Assembly (NCBI RefSeq): GCF_040436345.1
Contig: NC_133237.1
Coordinates: 29,047,379-29,111,378, forward strand
DNA length: 64,000 nucleotides
Direction of reading: 5' to 3'
From: Pagrus major
Taxonomy: Eukaryota > Chordata > Actinopteri > Spariformes > Sparidae
The notes under the pieces are model-generated. The model saw only the letters and a list, made by a program, of their open reading frames with translations. It made no database searches and had not been told where the DNA came from. Made by a program: the position numbers and the translations under genes. Below, one piece after another: positions 34,846 through 44,686 of the stretch (its first letter is position 1; each line of letters begins with the position of its first letter).

Positions 34846-36184
34846 GTCAATGCTCTGCTTATGTATTACAGGCGAGATAACAGGCAGAAAAATAAATAAT
34901 AAACAAAAGAAGAATTAAGCTTGATGCTAACAAACAAGAACCCTAGCAACAGTTGCTATGTTAACGGTAAACGAACACTGGCTACAGAACAAAAACCACA
35001 AAACGACCTCTCATTTTGATATTTATCACGATTTCCCAACCTTACTTTTCTCACCTGTGTGCTCGGTCCAGCAGGTGAGCCAGCAGAACCGGACGCCATT
35101 GCCAGCGGACACTGCGAGGCATTCACAGTGCTACGTGGAAATCGGACATTTCAGTACTTAAAGTGTGGGTGTCTGTGCACAATCTGGCGTGATATTGTCG
35201 CTCCTGTACTACAGTTGGTCCTCAGTACTGTCTAAAACAGCTTCCACATCTCACATCTAAACAGCCTTGGAAATTAAAACAGTTTTAGCCGTGCAGGATA
35301 TTCGTGCATGGTGTGCAAATGGAAGTTTGTCACTGACAGCAGTTTTTTCACTGCCAATCATGTGGCGTAGCTGAATTGTTTTAGATCCTACGTTCCCTGA
35401 AGGCAACATGATAGGGGAAGGTCTGTAGCCTTTTGGTTAAAAGCTGTCTGTCATGATGCCACGCCCCTCTCAGCTGATGCCACGCCCCCCACGCTAGATC
35501 AGGGTCAAAAGTCTGAAACTGAAAAAGATTTGAAACTGAAAAAAAACTCAGATCTGAATCTGAAAAGATAAAACATGCAACTGAAAGAAATAGGATCCCA
35601 AATATCGAAACATATGAAAGTGAAAAATGAAAATAAATGATTTATTCAAAAGAATTACCAGAGTTGATCATAATTATTTTTAACCTGAAAAAACTTTTTG
35701 TACATTTATTTTTATTTTGAATACGTTGATGTATTTTTCAAAATTCAAGATCAAAACTTGAAATTTCAGTTTCAAATTTTACTTTTCAAGTACAAAACAT
35801 TTGAGCCCGATTTAGCTCCATATTCTTTCCTCTCCACAGTTTCGCTGCCCAGGTGTGCATCCACCTGTCTGGTCACAGAATCCCACAGCAGACAGGTAAA
35901 CACACCTCACAGGTTTGTTCTCACTTGTATACACTTGGATACTCAGGTTGTTTTGTCTGTCTGCCTGCTGATTGGCCGAGGCAGTCGTGGGGGTGGAGCT
36001 ACAGCTGGATAAGATGAAGCAGCCAATGGCAAGACGGACACTGCTGCTGTCGACCAACCAGCCGCAGGAGACCATGAGACTGATGGTCCAGAGGGAGGTG
36101 GGCGTGGCCTGCATCAATCAGACTGCCTACTTGAGGGTGAGTGAGTGACAGAACGAAAACACATGAAGAAGAAAATCAGAGTCA

Positions 36185-36262
<78 letters not shown>

Positions 36263-36397
36263 CTGAAGAGGATGTTCGAGATAAGTTGAGTCCGATCTTC
36301 ATCACTGTCAACATCAGCCTCCTCAACACTACCCAGCATGCTTTGCTGCACGGACAGACACATGCATCTGCACAGGTGAGTCTGACACACACACACA

Positions 36398-36436
<39 letters not shown>

Positions 36437-36559
36437 ACACCCTAACCTTACAGGTATATTTATAAGTGTATGTGTGTGTAGACCAGGATCATTCTGGACT
36501 GTGGAGACGACAACATCTGTGTTCCTGACCTGAAGCTGACTGCTGAGCCGTGAGTCAAC

Positions 36560-36607
<48 letters not shown>

Positions 36608-37072
36608 AGTAAACAACAATAAACAGTTATCCTAATGCTAACAAATATTGTGACACATTTAAGCATCAAAACTACAAGCTGTAGTTATAAACAGGACAGG
36701 ACAGGACAGAGGAAACTCTCCAGAGGAAATGAAATGAATCTTTTCAGATGGCTCTGATGGAGCTCAGGATTCTTCAGGAGCTGCTTTCCTCCAACCTGAA
36801 CACAGAACTTTAATTATCACCAGATTTGGATCCAGTCTGTCCATGTGTCAGGAAACTAACTAATTAATTAAATTAAGCTGCTGTGCCTCGTGTGTTGTGG
36901 ACATCATCTCTCTGAGACAACACGATACGAAAGACTTCAATAATCCCCCAACAGGGAAACTGAGTGTCCACAAACAGGACAGACAACACATGGGACAATG
37001 ATAACAAAGGCATCAGCATCTCAAGGCAGCGCACCATAAACACAGATTGTCTCTACTGTTACTACTGATTGA

Positions 37073-37117
<45 letters not shown>

Positions 37118-37296
37118 GCCTGTCAGACAGTGTGTTGGTCGGTGGGGATCAGTCAGTGTTGTTGTCGGTGTCGGCACAGAATGACGGTGAGGGAGCGTAC
37201 GAAACTGAGCTGGTGGTCCGAATCCCAGAACACACACACTTCCAGAGCAGTCAGGTGACGCACGCACACACGCACATGCACACGCAGGCACGCATG

Positions 37297-37327
<31 letters not shown>

Positions 37328-40300
37328 TGACAATATTGATTCGGTGCTCTTTGTCGTCTGCAGGGTGTTAACAGACTGGTGTGTGTTCAGAGGAAAGAGA
37401 ATCAGACTGTCATTGTGACCTGTGACCTCGGCAACCCCATGAGACAAGGACACACTGTAACAAACACACACTGTAACACACAAACACACACAGTTATCAG
37501 TATCAGTATCAGTAGTAAGACATACACACACATAAATATAACTGTCTGTCTCTCTGCCCTCAGCTGCAGACAGGTCTTCTGTTCAGTGTGGGCCATCTGG
37601 AGGAGGTGGAGAGTCACATCACCTTCAACCTGAAAATCAGGAGGTACTGAACCTGTTCACACCTGCTGTCACACCTGCTGTCACCTCCGTCCTGAGGGAT
37701 CAATCAGTGATCAGCTTTCAGTCTGTCACTTCACAGCTACATTAACCTGCGTTTGAGTGACCACCTGTGATGTGATGTCACTTCCTGCTCTGTATGAAAC
37801 AAACCCGTCCATCACTGAGACAAACAGACAAACAGACCCAAAGACAGAAAGAAGTTCATGTAGAACATTTGCTGAATTTACAAGAAGGAACAAATAAGTC
37901 AGAATCAGTCAGAGACAGAGTTTCACACAGTTTATAAAGTGTCTCCAACTCAACAACTCACTAAACTGACACATTTGTTAAGGGAGTCTGGGGACAAAAA
38001 AGTCGCCTATATTGGTTACTGTTTAGTGTATTTGTAAAATGTGACATGTTTAGATCAATAAAATGTTTCTTCTTTCATAAATTGAATGTAAACAGTCTGT
38101 ATGTCTGTCTATCTGTCTGTCTCTCAGTAAGAACTCAGTGAACTCCAGCAGTAACGAGGTCTCAGTGGAGGTTCAGGTGAAAGCTGAGGCATCGTTGGAG
38201 ATCAGAGGGTAAAACAATCTGTCAATCAATAATCAATGATCTCTGTAGTATCAATAAACGTCGACTGATCGATTGAGCGATTGATCTACAGACTGAATGA
38301 TGTCTCTTTGTGATTCTAGCGGCTCCTCCCCTCCAGAAGTTGTCCTGCCTCTCCCTGATTGGCTGCCTGCAGAGCATCCTGGGAGTTTAGAGGAAGTGGG
38401 TCCAATGGTGGAACATGTGTACGAGGTGAGGCGGGGTCATTTACCTGGTCCCAGGTGAGGCTTCATCAGCTCTATGAATGTGAACCCTCTTGTTAAGAGT
38501 CATGGATCTGGACCTTCTCCAAGGACCATGAACCAGACAGGTGTAGTGAGACAGGTAGCCCAGTCTGTGTGGGTCGTCTGCTGGAGGACAGGAGGGGGAT
38601 GCACTGACCCCTGGTGGTCTAACCTGCTGCTTCTGTCACCTGATCACATCAGAATCAGAATTCCTTTATTTGTCCCAAAAAAGGGGGAAATTTCTGTCAC
38701 AGCAGCCCAAGGACAGTAATCTTACAATAAACAATAATAATAGTAAAAAATTAACAATATAATAAAAGGATAAGAAATAGAAATTGACTCGTATACATTG
38801 TATATACATAATATTGTACAATATAAACAGTGTAATTGTAAACAGCGTGGCAGTGTATTGTTGTTAATAAATAATGAATACCTGATGATACCTCTCCTTC
38901 ACACACTTGGTACTTGGACCTGTGATACCTCTCCTTCACAAACTTGGACCTGTGATTCCTCTCCTTCACACACTTGGACCTGTGATACCTCTCCTTCACA
39001 AACTTGGACCTGTGATACCTCTCCTTCACACACTTGGACCTGCGGTACCTCTCCTTCACACACTTGGACCTGTGATACCTCTCCTTCACACACTTGGACC
39101 TGTGATACCTCTCCTTCACACACTTGGACCTTGGACCTGTGATACCTCTCCTTCACACACTTGGACCTGTGATACCTCTCCTTGACACACTTGGACCTTG
39201 GACCTGTGATACCTCTCCTTCACACACTTGGACCTGCGATACCTCTCCTTCACACACTTGGACCTGTGATACCTCTCCTTCACACACTTGGACCTTGGAC
39301 CTGTGATACCTCTCCTTCACACACTTGGACCTGCGATACCTCTCCTTCACACACTTGGACCTTGGACCTGTGATACCTCTCCTTCACACACTTGGACCTG
39401 CGGTACCTCTCCTTCACACACTTGGTCCTGTGGTACCTCTCCTTCACACACTTGGACCTGCGGTACCTCTCCTTCACACACTTGGACCTGCGATACCTCT
39501 CGTTCACACACTTGGACCTGCGGTACCTCTCGTTCACACACTTGGACCTGCGGTACCTCTCCTTCATACACTTGGACCTGCGGTACCTCTCCTTCACACA
39601 CTTGGACCTGTGATACCTCTCCTTCACACACTTGGACCTGCGGTACCTCTCCTTCACACACTTGGACCTGTGATACCTCTCCTTCACACACTTGGACCTG
39701 TGATACCTCTCCTTCACACACTTGGACCTGCAGTACCTCTACTTCACACACTTGGGGTGTATCAGTCTGTTGCTGAAGGAGCTGCTCAGTGCAGTGATAG
39801 TGACCTGCAGGGGGTGGGACTCCTTCACCAGCAGCGATGACAGCTTGTCCATCATCCTGCTCTCTCCCACCACCTGCACTGGGTCAAGAGGGCGTCCCAG
39901 GATGGAGTTGGCCTTCTTCATAATTTTTTCAAGTCTCCTCCTGCCTGCTGCTGAAATGCTACTGCTCCAGCAGACTACTCCATAGAAAATGGCTGATGCC
40001 ACCACAGAGTCATAGAAAGTCCTCAGGAGTGCCCCCTGCACCCCAAAGGACCTGAGCTTCCTCAGCAGATGGAGTCTGCTCTGACCTTTCTTGTATGTTG
40101 CTGCAGTGTGATCAGTCCAGTCCAGTTTATTGTTCAGGTGAACTCCCAGGTACTTGTAAGATGTCACCATCTCAATGTCCGTTCCCAGGATGTTCACCTG
40201 TGTGCAGGGTTGTCTGTGCCAGAAATCCACCACCAGCTCTTTGGTCTTCCCGGCGCTGAGCTGGAGGCGGTTCTGCTGGCACCAGTCTACGAAGTCCTGA

Positions 40301-42533
40301 ATAAGTTCTCTGTAGGCTCTGTCATCCCCGTCCCTGATGAGGCCGACGATAGCAGAGTCGTCAGAGAACTTTTGTAGATGGCTGTGGGGTGTTTGGTGGG
40401 AGAAGTCTGCAGTGTACAGGGTGAACAGGAAAGGGGCCAGGACTGTTCCCTGTGGGGCCCCCGTACTGCAGACGACTGTGTCCGACACACAGTCCCGAGT
40501 CCTCACATACTGTGGCCGGTTGGTGAGGTAGTCAAGGATCCAGGACGTGAGGTGTTGGTCCACCCCTGCGAGCTCCAGCTTGTCCCCCAGAAGTGCAGGC
40601 TGTGTGGTGTCTGCACAGGACTTGAGGAGCCTGGAGCTGATCCCGTCTGGACCCGTAGCCTTCTTCACCTTCATCTTCCTCAGTTCGTTCCTCACCTGGA
40701 TAGTGGAGAGGGACAGATTGGAGCAGGGGGGCTGAGTGTCGGGTGGGGGAGGTGTGTGAATTTCAGGGGGGGCAGTGGAGGGAGTCTGCAACATGAATGC
40801 AGTGGAAAGGGAGGTAGAGGTGAGAATGGGGCTGTAAACAGGGGGGGTAGAAGAGGTGGTGGGGTCAGCAGAGATGACTGGGCCGGGGGAGGGGTGGGTG
40901 TCTGGTCAAACCTATTGAAGAATAGGTTCAGGTCGTTCACACACGTCTGATCCCCGGCAGCCTGGGAGTCTGGTTTCCTCAGCCCTGAGATGGTTTTAAG
41001 GCTTTTCCAGACTCCACTGATGTTACTCTGCTGCAGCTGAACCTCCATCTTCCTCCTGTAGCTGTTCTTCCCCTCTCGGATCTTCTTCCTCAGCTCCCTC
41101 TGCACAGCCTTCAGCTCGTCCTTGTTGTCTGACCTAAAGGCCCTCTTTTTCTCCCTCAGGAGAGCCTTTATGTCAGGATTAATCCAGGGTTTGTTGTTTG
41201 TACAGTCCTGGTGGGTACAGTGTTATCAACACAGAAGTTTATGTAGTCTGTGATGCAGCCTGTTAAACTGTCCATGTCCTCCCCATGAGAAACACAGTTC
41301 TTACCACACAGTTGAGATCAGATGATCAATAACAAGCTGTACCCATTGATAACAATCAGGAAGATGAGTAATGCTAACTTGTTGCTAATTTATCACTTAG
41401 CACTGCTAAGATGCTACATGCTAACCTGAATGTCACTGCAGAAGTGATGTCATTTAGTATATTGATCCGACTGATGATATTAATAATATATCTGATATTG
41501 ATAATATTGATGATATTGATGATATCGGTGTGTAGCTGAGGAACCAGGGTCCCAGTGCAGTCAACGCCCGGCTGACAGTGGACTTCCCCATCACCTGGCG
41601 ACATCACTTCCTGCTCTACGTCTTCTCCAACGCCTCAGAAGAATCACTGAGCTGCAGGACCCTGAATGCATCGCAGTTAGACCCCTTCAAGGTCGAGAAC
41701 CTGTCTGTCTGTCTGACCTGTCTGTCTCTCTGATCTGTCTGTCTCTCTGACGTGTCTGTCTGTCTGTGTCTCTGTCTGTCTGTCCCTCTGACCTGTCTGT
41801 CTGTCTGTCTGTCTGTTTGTCTCTCTGACGTGTCTGTCTGTCTGTGTCTCTGTCTGTCTGTCTCTCTGACATGTCTGTCTGTCCCTCTGACCTGTCTGTC
41901 TGTCTCTCTGACCTGTCTGTCTGTCCCTCTGACCTGTCTGTCTGTCTGTCTGTCTGTCTCTTCTGACCTGTTTGTCTGTCTGTCTGTCTGTCTCTCTGAC
42001 CTGTTTGTCGTCTGTCTGTCTGTCTCTCTGACCTGTCTGTCTGTCCCTCTGACCTGTCTGTCTGTTTGTCTGTCTCTCTGACCTGTCTGTCTGTCCCGCT
42101 GACCTGTCTGTCTGTTTGTCTGTCTCTCTGACCTGTCTGTCTTTCCCGCTGACCTGTCTGTCTGTTTGTCTGTCTCTCTGACCTGTCTGTCCCTCTGACC
42201 TGTCTGTCTGTCCCTCTGACCTGTCTGTCTGTTTGTCTGTCTCTCTGACCTGTCTGTCTGTCCCTCTGACCTGTCTGTCTGTTTGTCTGTCTCTCTGACC
42301 TGTCTGTCTGTCCCGCTGACCTGTCTGTCTGTTTGTCTGTCTCTCTGACCTGTCTGTCTCTCTGACCTGTCTGTCTGCAGCTGCTTGGTAACTCGTCCAG
42401 AGTGTCTGTAGCTTCTCAGTTGATCCAGCAGGAGGAGACAAACTCACACAGTCAAACTGTTCATGTGGTAAATAAACACAAACACATTATTTTATTATAT
42501 TTATCATTATAATGAGCTTGAATTAAAATAATC

Positions 42534-42579
<46 letters not shown>

Positions 42580-42698
42580 ACTGCAGCAGCAGTGACACGA
42601 GTTGTATCAGGTTTGTGTGTGATGTCACAGCGTTGGGGCGGAGCTTCAGTGCTGTCATCCGAATATCAGCCAGGCTGTGGACACACACACTTGCACAG

Positions 42699-42756
<58 letters not shown>

Positions 42757-42882
42757 CTCCTGTCTCTTTGTACAGACTCCCTACCTGAACTATGAACTCG
42801 TCTCCTCTGCCTCCTATGATGTCATCAACGCGTCATCAAAGGTGCAGCTGCTGCTGCTGCCAAGTGGACACACACAGGTGTG

Positions 42883-42928
<46 letters not shown>

Positions 42929-42957
42929 TCAACAACTGAACTCTAGTCTACAATGTG

Positions 42958-43006
<49 letters not shown>

Positions 43007-43271
43007 ATGTGTGTGCAGACTCAGCTCAGTGTGTCGTGGCGGCCTCCTGATGGAGAGAAAAACATTCCTATTGGCTACATCGTCCTATCAGTCGTCTCTG
43101 GACTCCTCCTCCTGAGCATGCTCAGTATCATCTTCTGGAAGGTAACAATCGATAAAATCAATAAATGTATTGATCAGACCATCGATTGTATCAGAAACAC
43201 TTATCTTTAGTTAATAAAACATTAATTAATGCTTAATGACACTTGATAAAATAATGTATTTACAGTTAATT

Positions 43272-43332
<61 letters not shown>

Positions 43333-43410
43333 CTGGGTTTCTTTAACCGTACTCGCCCCCCCACTGATGATGATGATGAAGATGATGAAGATGAAGATGA
43401 AGAGCAGTGA
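21264..43410 (+). CDS. itga2b: Integrin alpha-IIb (platelet/thrombocyte GPIIb), 31 exons
   Basis: Exons: 21264-21412, 22275-22405, 22599-22699, 23284-23449, 23623-23672, 23964-24009, 24261-24380, 24759-24803, 24893-24936, 25166-25231, 31046-31098, 31221-31293, 31571-31706, 32452-32637, 32757-32802, 32878-32979, 35840-35895, 35985-36136, 36262-36375, 36482-36549, 37119-37254, 37364-37456, 37564-37643, 38128-38208, 38320-38425, 41536-41691, 42381-42467, 42579-42698, 42776-42877, 43019-43141, 43333-43410. All join in phase, giving 1021 residues (human GPIIb is 1039). It is the alpha chain of the fibrinogen receptor, paired with beta-3 on thrombocytes. Visible: beta-propeller start [11 protein letters not shown]; calcium loops [30 protein letters not shown] and [15 protein letters not shown]; thigh/calf regions ending at a membrane helix ([20 protein letters not shown]); cytoplasmic [10 protein letters not shown] and an acidic tail ([14 protein letters not shown]). 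[15 protein letters not shown] and the RPP-acidic tail favour alpha-IIb over alpha-5, -8 or -V. No dibasic furin site separating heavy and light chains was seen. The signal peptide is encoded by (TG)n. Confidence 0.9.
21417..21666. repeat. AACCCTTAATC/AACCCTTAATT minisatellite, itga2b intron 1
   Basis: About 22 units of 11-12 bases (TCAACCCTTAA, TTAACCCTTAA). It resembles but is not the TTAGGG/CCCTAA telomere repeat. It lies just after the exon 1 donor. Confidence 0.95.
21780..22212. repeat. GAAGTTCTTTAGGTCCTTGGA VNTR, itga2b intron 1
   Basis: Tandem units of about 20 bases (GAGGTCTTTGAAGAAGTTCT, TAGGTCCTTGGAGAAGTTCT) in a higher-order repeat of about 240 bases that occurs nearly twice. Lys/Leu/Phe-rich open frames on the minus strand follow from it. 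Confidence 0.9.
22700..23112. repeat. (CACAC)n and TACACCTGTA minisatellite, itga2b intron 3
   Basis: Begins at the exon 3 donor with CA/CCACA repeats, then about 30 units of TACACCTGTA/TATACCTGTA. The unit CCTGTA reads on both strands as Tyr/Thr/Cys/Val-rich open frames that are not genes. Confidence 0.9.
24806..25150. repeat. (AAGAT)n and (TA)n microsatellites, itga2b introns 8-9
   Basis: A (TAAGA)n run at 24806-24850 in intron 8, and a (TA)n tract of about 170 bases at 24979-25150 in intron 9 with TATATGTA interruptions. They flank exon 9 (24893-24936). Confidence 0.9.
25251..25267. repeat. Target-site duplication of the L1, 5' copy
   Basis: AGAAACATGAATCTACC occurs here and again at 30984-31000 directly after the element's A-rich tail. 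Seventeen matching bases are typical of L1 target-primed insertion. Confidence 0.9.
25418..26210 (+). pseudogene. L1 ORF1 (RNA-binding protein), frameshifted with a premature stop
   Basis: Begins [18 protein letters not shown] one-base shift near 25470-25490 moves the frame to [18 protein letters not shown], a coiled-coil-like stretch, then TAA at 25698-25700 precedes [16 protein letters not shown], the well-known start of the L1 ORF1 RRM. The C-terminal domain follows ([41 protein letters not shown]) to the stop at 26210. In active elements this protein trimerises and coats the L1 RNA. Two lesions make this copy inactive. Confidence 0.85.
26809..30688 (+). pseudogene. L1 ORF2 (endonuclease/reverse transcriptase), interrupted
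   Basis: Open from ATG 26809 to 29595, continuing in a second frame to the stop at 30688. The endonuclease part shows [39 protein letters not shown] and ISDHAPVS. The RT shows [73 protein letters not shown] and the catalytic YADD ([11 protein letters not shown]). At 29510-29602 about 90 foreign bases, rich in TTCGAA and ending in TGACAGCCCTAG, break the frame; downstream the L1 sequence resumes ([15 protein letters not shown]) and ends with a C-terminal Cys-rich region ([20 protein letters not shown]). Confidence 0.9.
29510..29604. mobile_element. Short foreign insert in L1 ORF2, possible hAT-type MITE fragment
   Basis: An approximately 90-base block with repeated TTCGAA/ATTCGAA and the terminus GTGACAGCCCTAG separates two L1 segments that are otherwise continuous by homology. 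CAGGGCTGTCA-like ends are common in fish hAT non-autonomous elements, so this may be one end of such an element. A duplicated target site was not identified. Confidence 0.4.
31832..32168. repeat. GCTAATGTAGTTAATGTG minisatellite, itga2b intron 13
   Basis: About 38 nine-base units (GCTAATGTG, GTTAATGTA, GCTAACATA) with a higher-order repeat of about 126 bases. All units are multiples of three, so both strands are open; these are not genes. Confidence 0.95.
32170..32378 (+). mobile_element. tRNA-derived SINE, itga2b intron 13
   Basis: Starts with a tRNA-like A box (GGCTATAGCTCAGGAGGTAGAG) and a degraded B box, then a body with GTGTGAATGGGTGAATGTGA and GTAAAGTGCTTTGAGTGG, ending in ATGCAAATCCATTACCA. 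This body and tail are typical of widespread teleost SINEs, recognised from memory. Confidence 0.7.
32980..33203. other. Start of itga2b intron 16
   Basis: Unique sequence between the exon 16 donor and the inverted-repeat element. Nothing recognisable apart from a short series of CTAACTGACCAACCGACTAA-like units near 33095-33150. Confidence 0.6.
33204..35822. mobile_element. 2.6 kb inverted-repeat (foldback) element, itga2b intron 16
   Basis: Arms 33204-34331 and 34699-35822 are inverted copies of each other over about 1.13 kb with few differences (for example TATGGAGCTAAATCGGGGTC versus its complement GAGCCCGATTTAGCTCCATA), separated by a 367-base spacer. The outer ends are TATGGAGC / GCTCCATA and are flanked by TTCTTT on both sides (33198-33203, 35823-35828), a likely 6-bp target duplication. 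The right end lies 17 bases upstream of exon 17, inside the acceptor region. The arms include a (CA)n/(GT)n tract near 34186-34223 and its mirror at 34806-34841. An N-terminal transposase-like reading frame lies in the spacer. Confidence 0.85.
34267..34710 (-). pseudogene. HTH-containing fragment in the foldback spacer
   Basis: A minus-strand frame of 147 codons begins [20 protein letters not shown] and includes a helix-turn-helix-like part ([38 protein letters not shown]) and [13 protein letters not shown]. From memory this resembles the N-terminal part of an uncharacterised fish protein family with a C-terminal integrase-core domain. The frame then runs into the left arm and loses similarity, so the catalytic part is missing. 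The assignment is tentative. Confidence 0.45.
36376..36481 (+). other. itga2b: itga2b intron 19 with (CA)n at donor and (GT)n at acceptor
   Basis: The 106-base intron starts GTGAGTCTG then (CA)n, and ends in GTGTATGTGTGTGTAG without a pyrimidine tract. The two tracts are complementary in the RNA. Confidence 0.8.
36550..37118 (+). other. itga2b: itga2b intron 20 with (CA)n at donor and (GT)n at acceptor
   Basis: Starts GTGAGTCAACAA followed by (CA)n of about 40 bases, and ends in about 35 bases of (GT)n then TTAG. The middle is unique sequence with no gene. Confidence 0.85.
37644..38127. other. itga2b intron 23, unique sequence
   Basis: No repeat family or gene recognised. It ends in an ordinary pyrimidine-rich acceptor (TCTGTCTGTCTCTCAG). 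Confidence 0.6.
38645..41300 (-). mobile_element. L2/CR1-type LINE in itga2b intron 25, deleted and satellite-expanded
   Basis: Antisense to the host gene. The left end (TCAGAATCAGAATTCCTTTA, 38649-) is the typical fish LINE 3' terminus in reverse complement. Coding on the minus strand: [19 protein letters not shown] and [20 protein letters not shown] upstream, then [40 protein letters not shown], the catalytic FSDDSAIVG and [15 protein letters not shown]. After [15 protein letters not shown] the sequence jumps to [18 protein letters not shown], so RT motifs between them are deleted. The C-terminus RLIHPKCVK runs into a 28-bp satellite. Inactive. Confidence 0.85.
38886..39755. repeat. 28-bp VNTR grown from the LINE C-terminal codons
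   Basis: About 31 units of a 28-base repeat (ACCTCTCCTTCACACACTTG plus GACCTGTG) with variants and a few units carrying an extra TTGGACC. The unit equals, on the minus strand, codons for [10 protein letters not shown] of the adjacent reverse transcriptase. Because 28 is not a multiple of three, the frames rotate and open frames appear on both strands. Confidence 0.95.
41692..42380. repeat. (CTGT)n / CTGTCTCTCTGACCTGT VNTR, itga2b intron 26
   Basis: Nearly the whole 689-base intron is CTGT repeats with CTCTCTGACCTGT and CCGCTGACCTGT units in higher-order blocks of about 50-60 bases. It starts right after the weak exon 26 donor (AAG|GTCGAG) and supplies a very long pyrimidine-rich acceptor to exon 27. 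Confidence 0.95.
42878..43018 (+). other. itga2b: itga2b intron 29, (CA)n donor side and (GT)n acceptor side
   Basis: The 141-base intron is almost entirely GTGTGTGCGCG(CA)n, a 30-base unique loop (ATCAACAACTGAACTC...), then (GT)n with GCAG. The arms are complementary and would fold into one long hairpin that brings the two splice sites together. Confidence 0.9.
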
Positions 43411-44686
43411 CAGTCACATGACTGAATGACACTCAGGTCACATGTTTCTGATGTTTGATTTATCTGATAACAAATATTAATGACTTGTATTCAACAATAA
43501 CTTTACTGATGTGATCAGATGGTTTTGAACGTTGATGATGAAAAGTATCATTAAAACATGTTTAAACTTCTGTTCAACACTTGTTTATTAATATAGTTCA
43601 TTTATTAAGTTTAGTATAATAGTTTATTGATAAACTTTATTAATAAAGTGTATCAATATAGTTTATTAATAAACTATATTGATACACTTTATTAATAACG
43701 TTTATTAATACTGTCTTAACTGCTACAAAGTCCTTTGTTTGTTTACTGTCAGAGTATTTTTCAAAATAATAATTAAAATATTTTAAAAATGTGAAAAAAC
43801 AACGAACTGGTCGAAAGATGAATTTGAGTAAAATGTGTCAGGTGTGGTTGTGCAGGTAATAAACAGGAGGAGATGACATCATGTTTGTGTTTGTTATAAC
43901 TTTAATATTTACAGCTGTTTTATTGTGATGATTCATATCAACATTTAATGCCCCCCCCCCCCCCCCCCCACACACACAGTTTACCTGCATCATGTTTTCT
44001 GACTGAAGTCTCACCTGTTCAGGATAAAGACTCTATGTTAGCATGCTATGTTAGCGCTGTCAGTCATTCTGTGCTCTGACAGGAAGTGACTGTTTTGCAT
44101 CAATCCATGTAAAGTCTGTTTAATTTAGTAAACAGTCAGTTTATTAATCAAGTCTAATTATAAATCTCAATAATCAATAACATTAGTGATTAGAGATGAA
44201 CACACTGAGATTTAATTTTGAATAAAAAAATAAAATAAAGAATCAAAATAATAAAACTGTCAGAGAGGAAAGAAGAGTGATGCCTCTCAGGCAGAATAAC
44301 TCCACCTCCTTCACCCTGATTGGAGGAAAATAGGGAAATAGTAGCAGGTGATTGGTGTAGCTGCTGGAGGCGGACCACAGCCTGTGAGACTTGGCTGAGG
44401 GTATTAAACCCCTTCAGACTCTCAGGGGGGATGAGGAGGATTAGAGCAGATTACAGTTTATAAAAGAGCAGAAGAAGAAGAAGGAGAGAGCACCGGGACC
44501 AGGACAGGACCAGAGACACTCCAGGACCAAACTGGACCAAACCAGACTAACTGGGCTGGGGCCAACTTTGGATCAGAATCTAACTGGATTGAGCAAGGAG
44601 GTGGAGGTGGAGGGTTAAAGTAGGCTGAACTGGGCTGAAGTGGTCTGTACTGGTCCTGACTGGTGTAGGAACAGGAAGTGGTGTGG
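43411..44686. other. itga2b 3' region and spacer to syngr1
   Basis: Contains AT-rich sequence, a perfect 62-base palindrome (43637-43698), a C17-18 run with (CA)n at 43952-43977, and near the right end a leader-like region (44400-44686) upstream of the synaptogyrin ATG with repeated GGACCAGGAC / AACTGGACCAAAC. Canonical polyadenylation or TATA signals could not be assigned with confidence. Confidence 0.55.
43637..43698. repeat. Perfect 62-base palindrome downstream of itga2b
   Basis: TTATTAATAAAGTGTATCAA plus TATAGTTTATT is followed at once by its exact reverse complement, with no loop. Partial copies of the AGTTTATTAATAAAC unit lie on both sides (43620-43710). Confidence 0.9.

Noticed and set aside
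36114-36619. Minus-strand MCVCVCV-type open frames in itga2b introns
   Set aside because: Translations of (CA)n/(GT)n microsatellites.
39739-40794. Functional minus-strand reverse transcriptase gene
   Set aside because: It lacks RT motifs between KSCADTTQ and LELAGVD, runs into a satellite at its C-terminus and lies in an intron.
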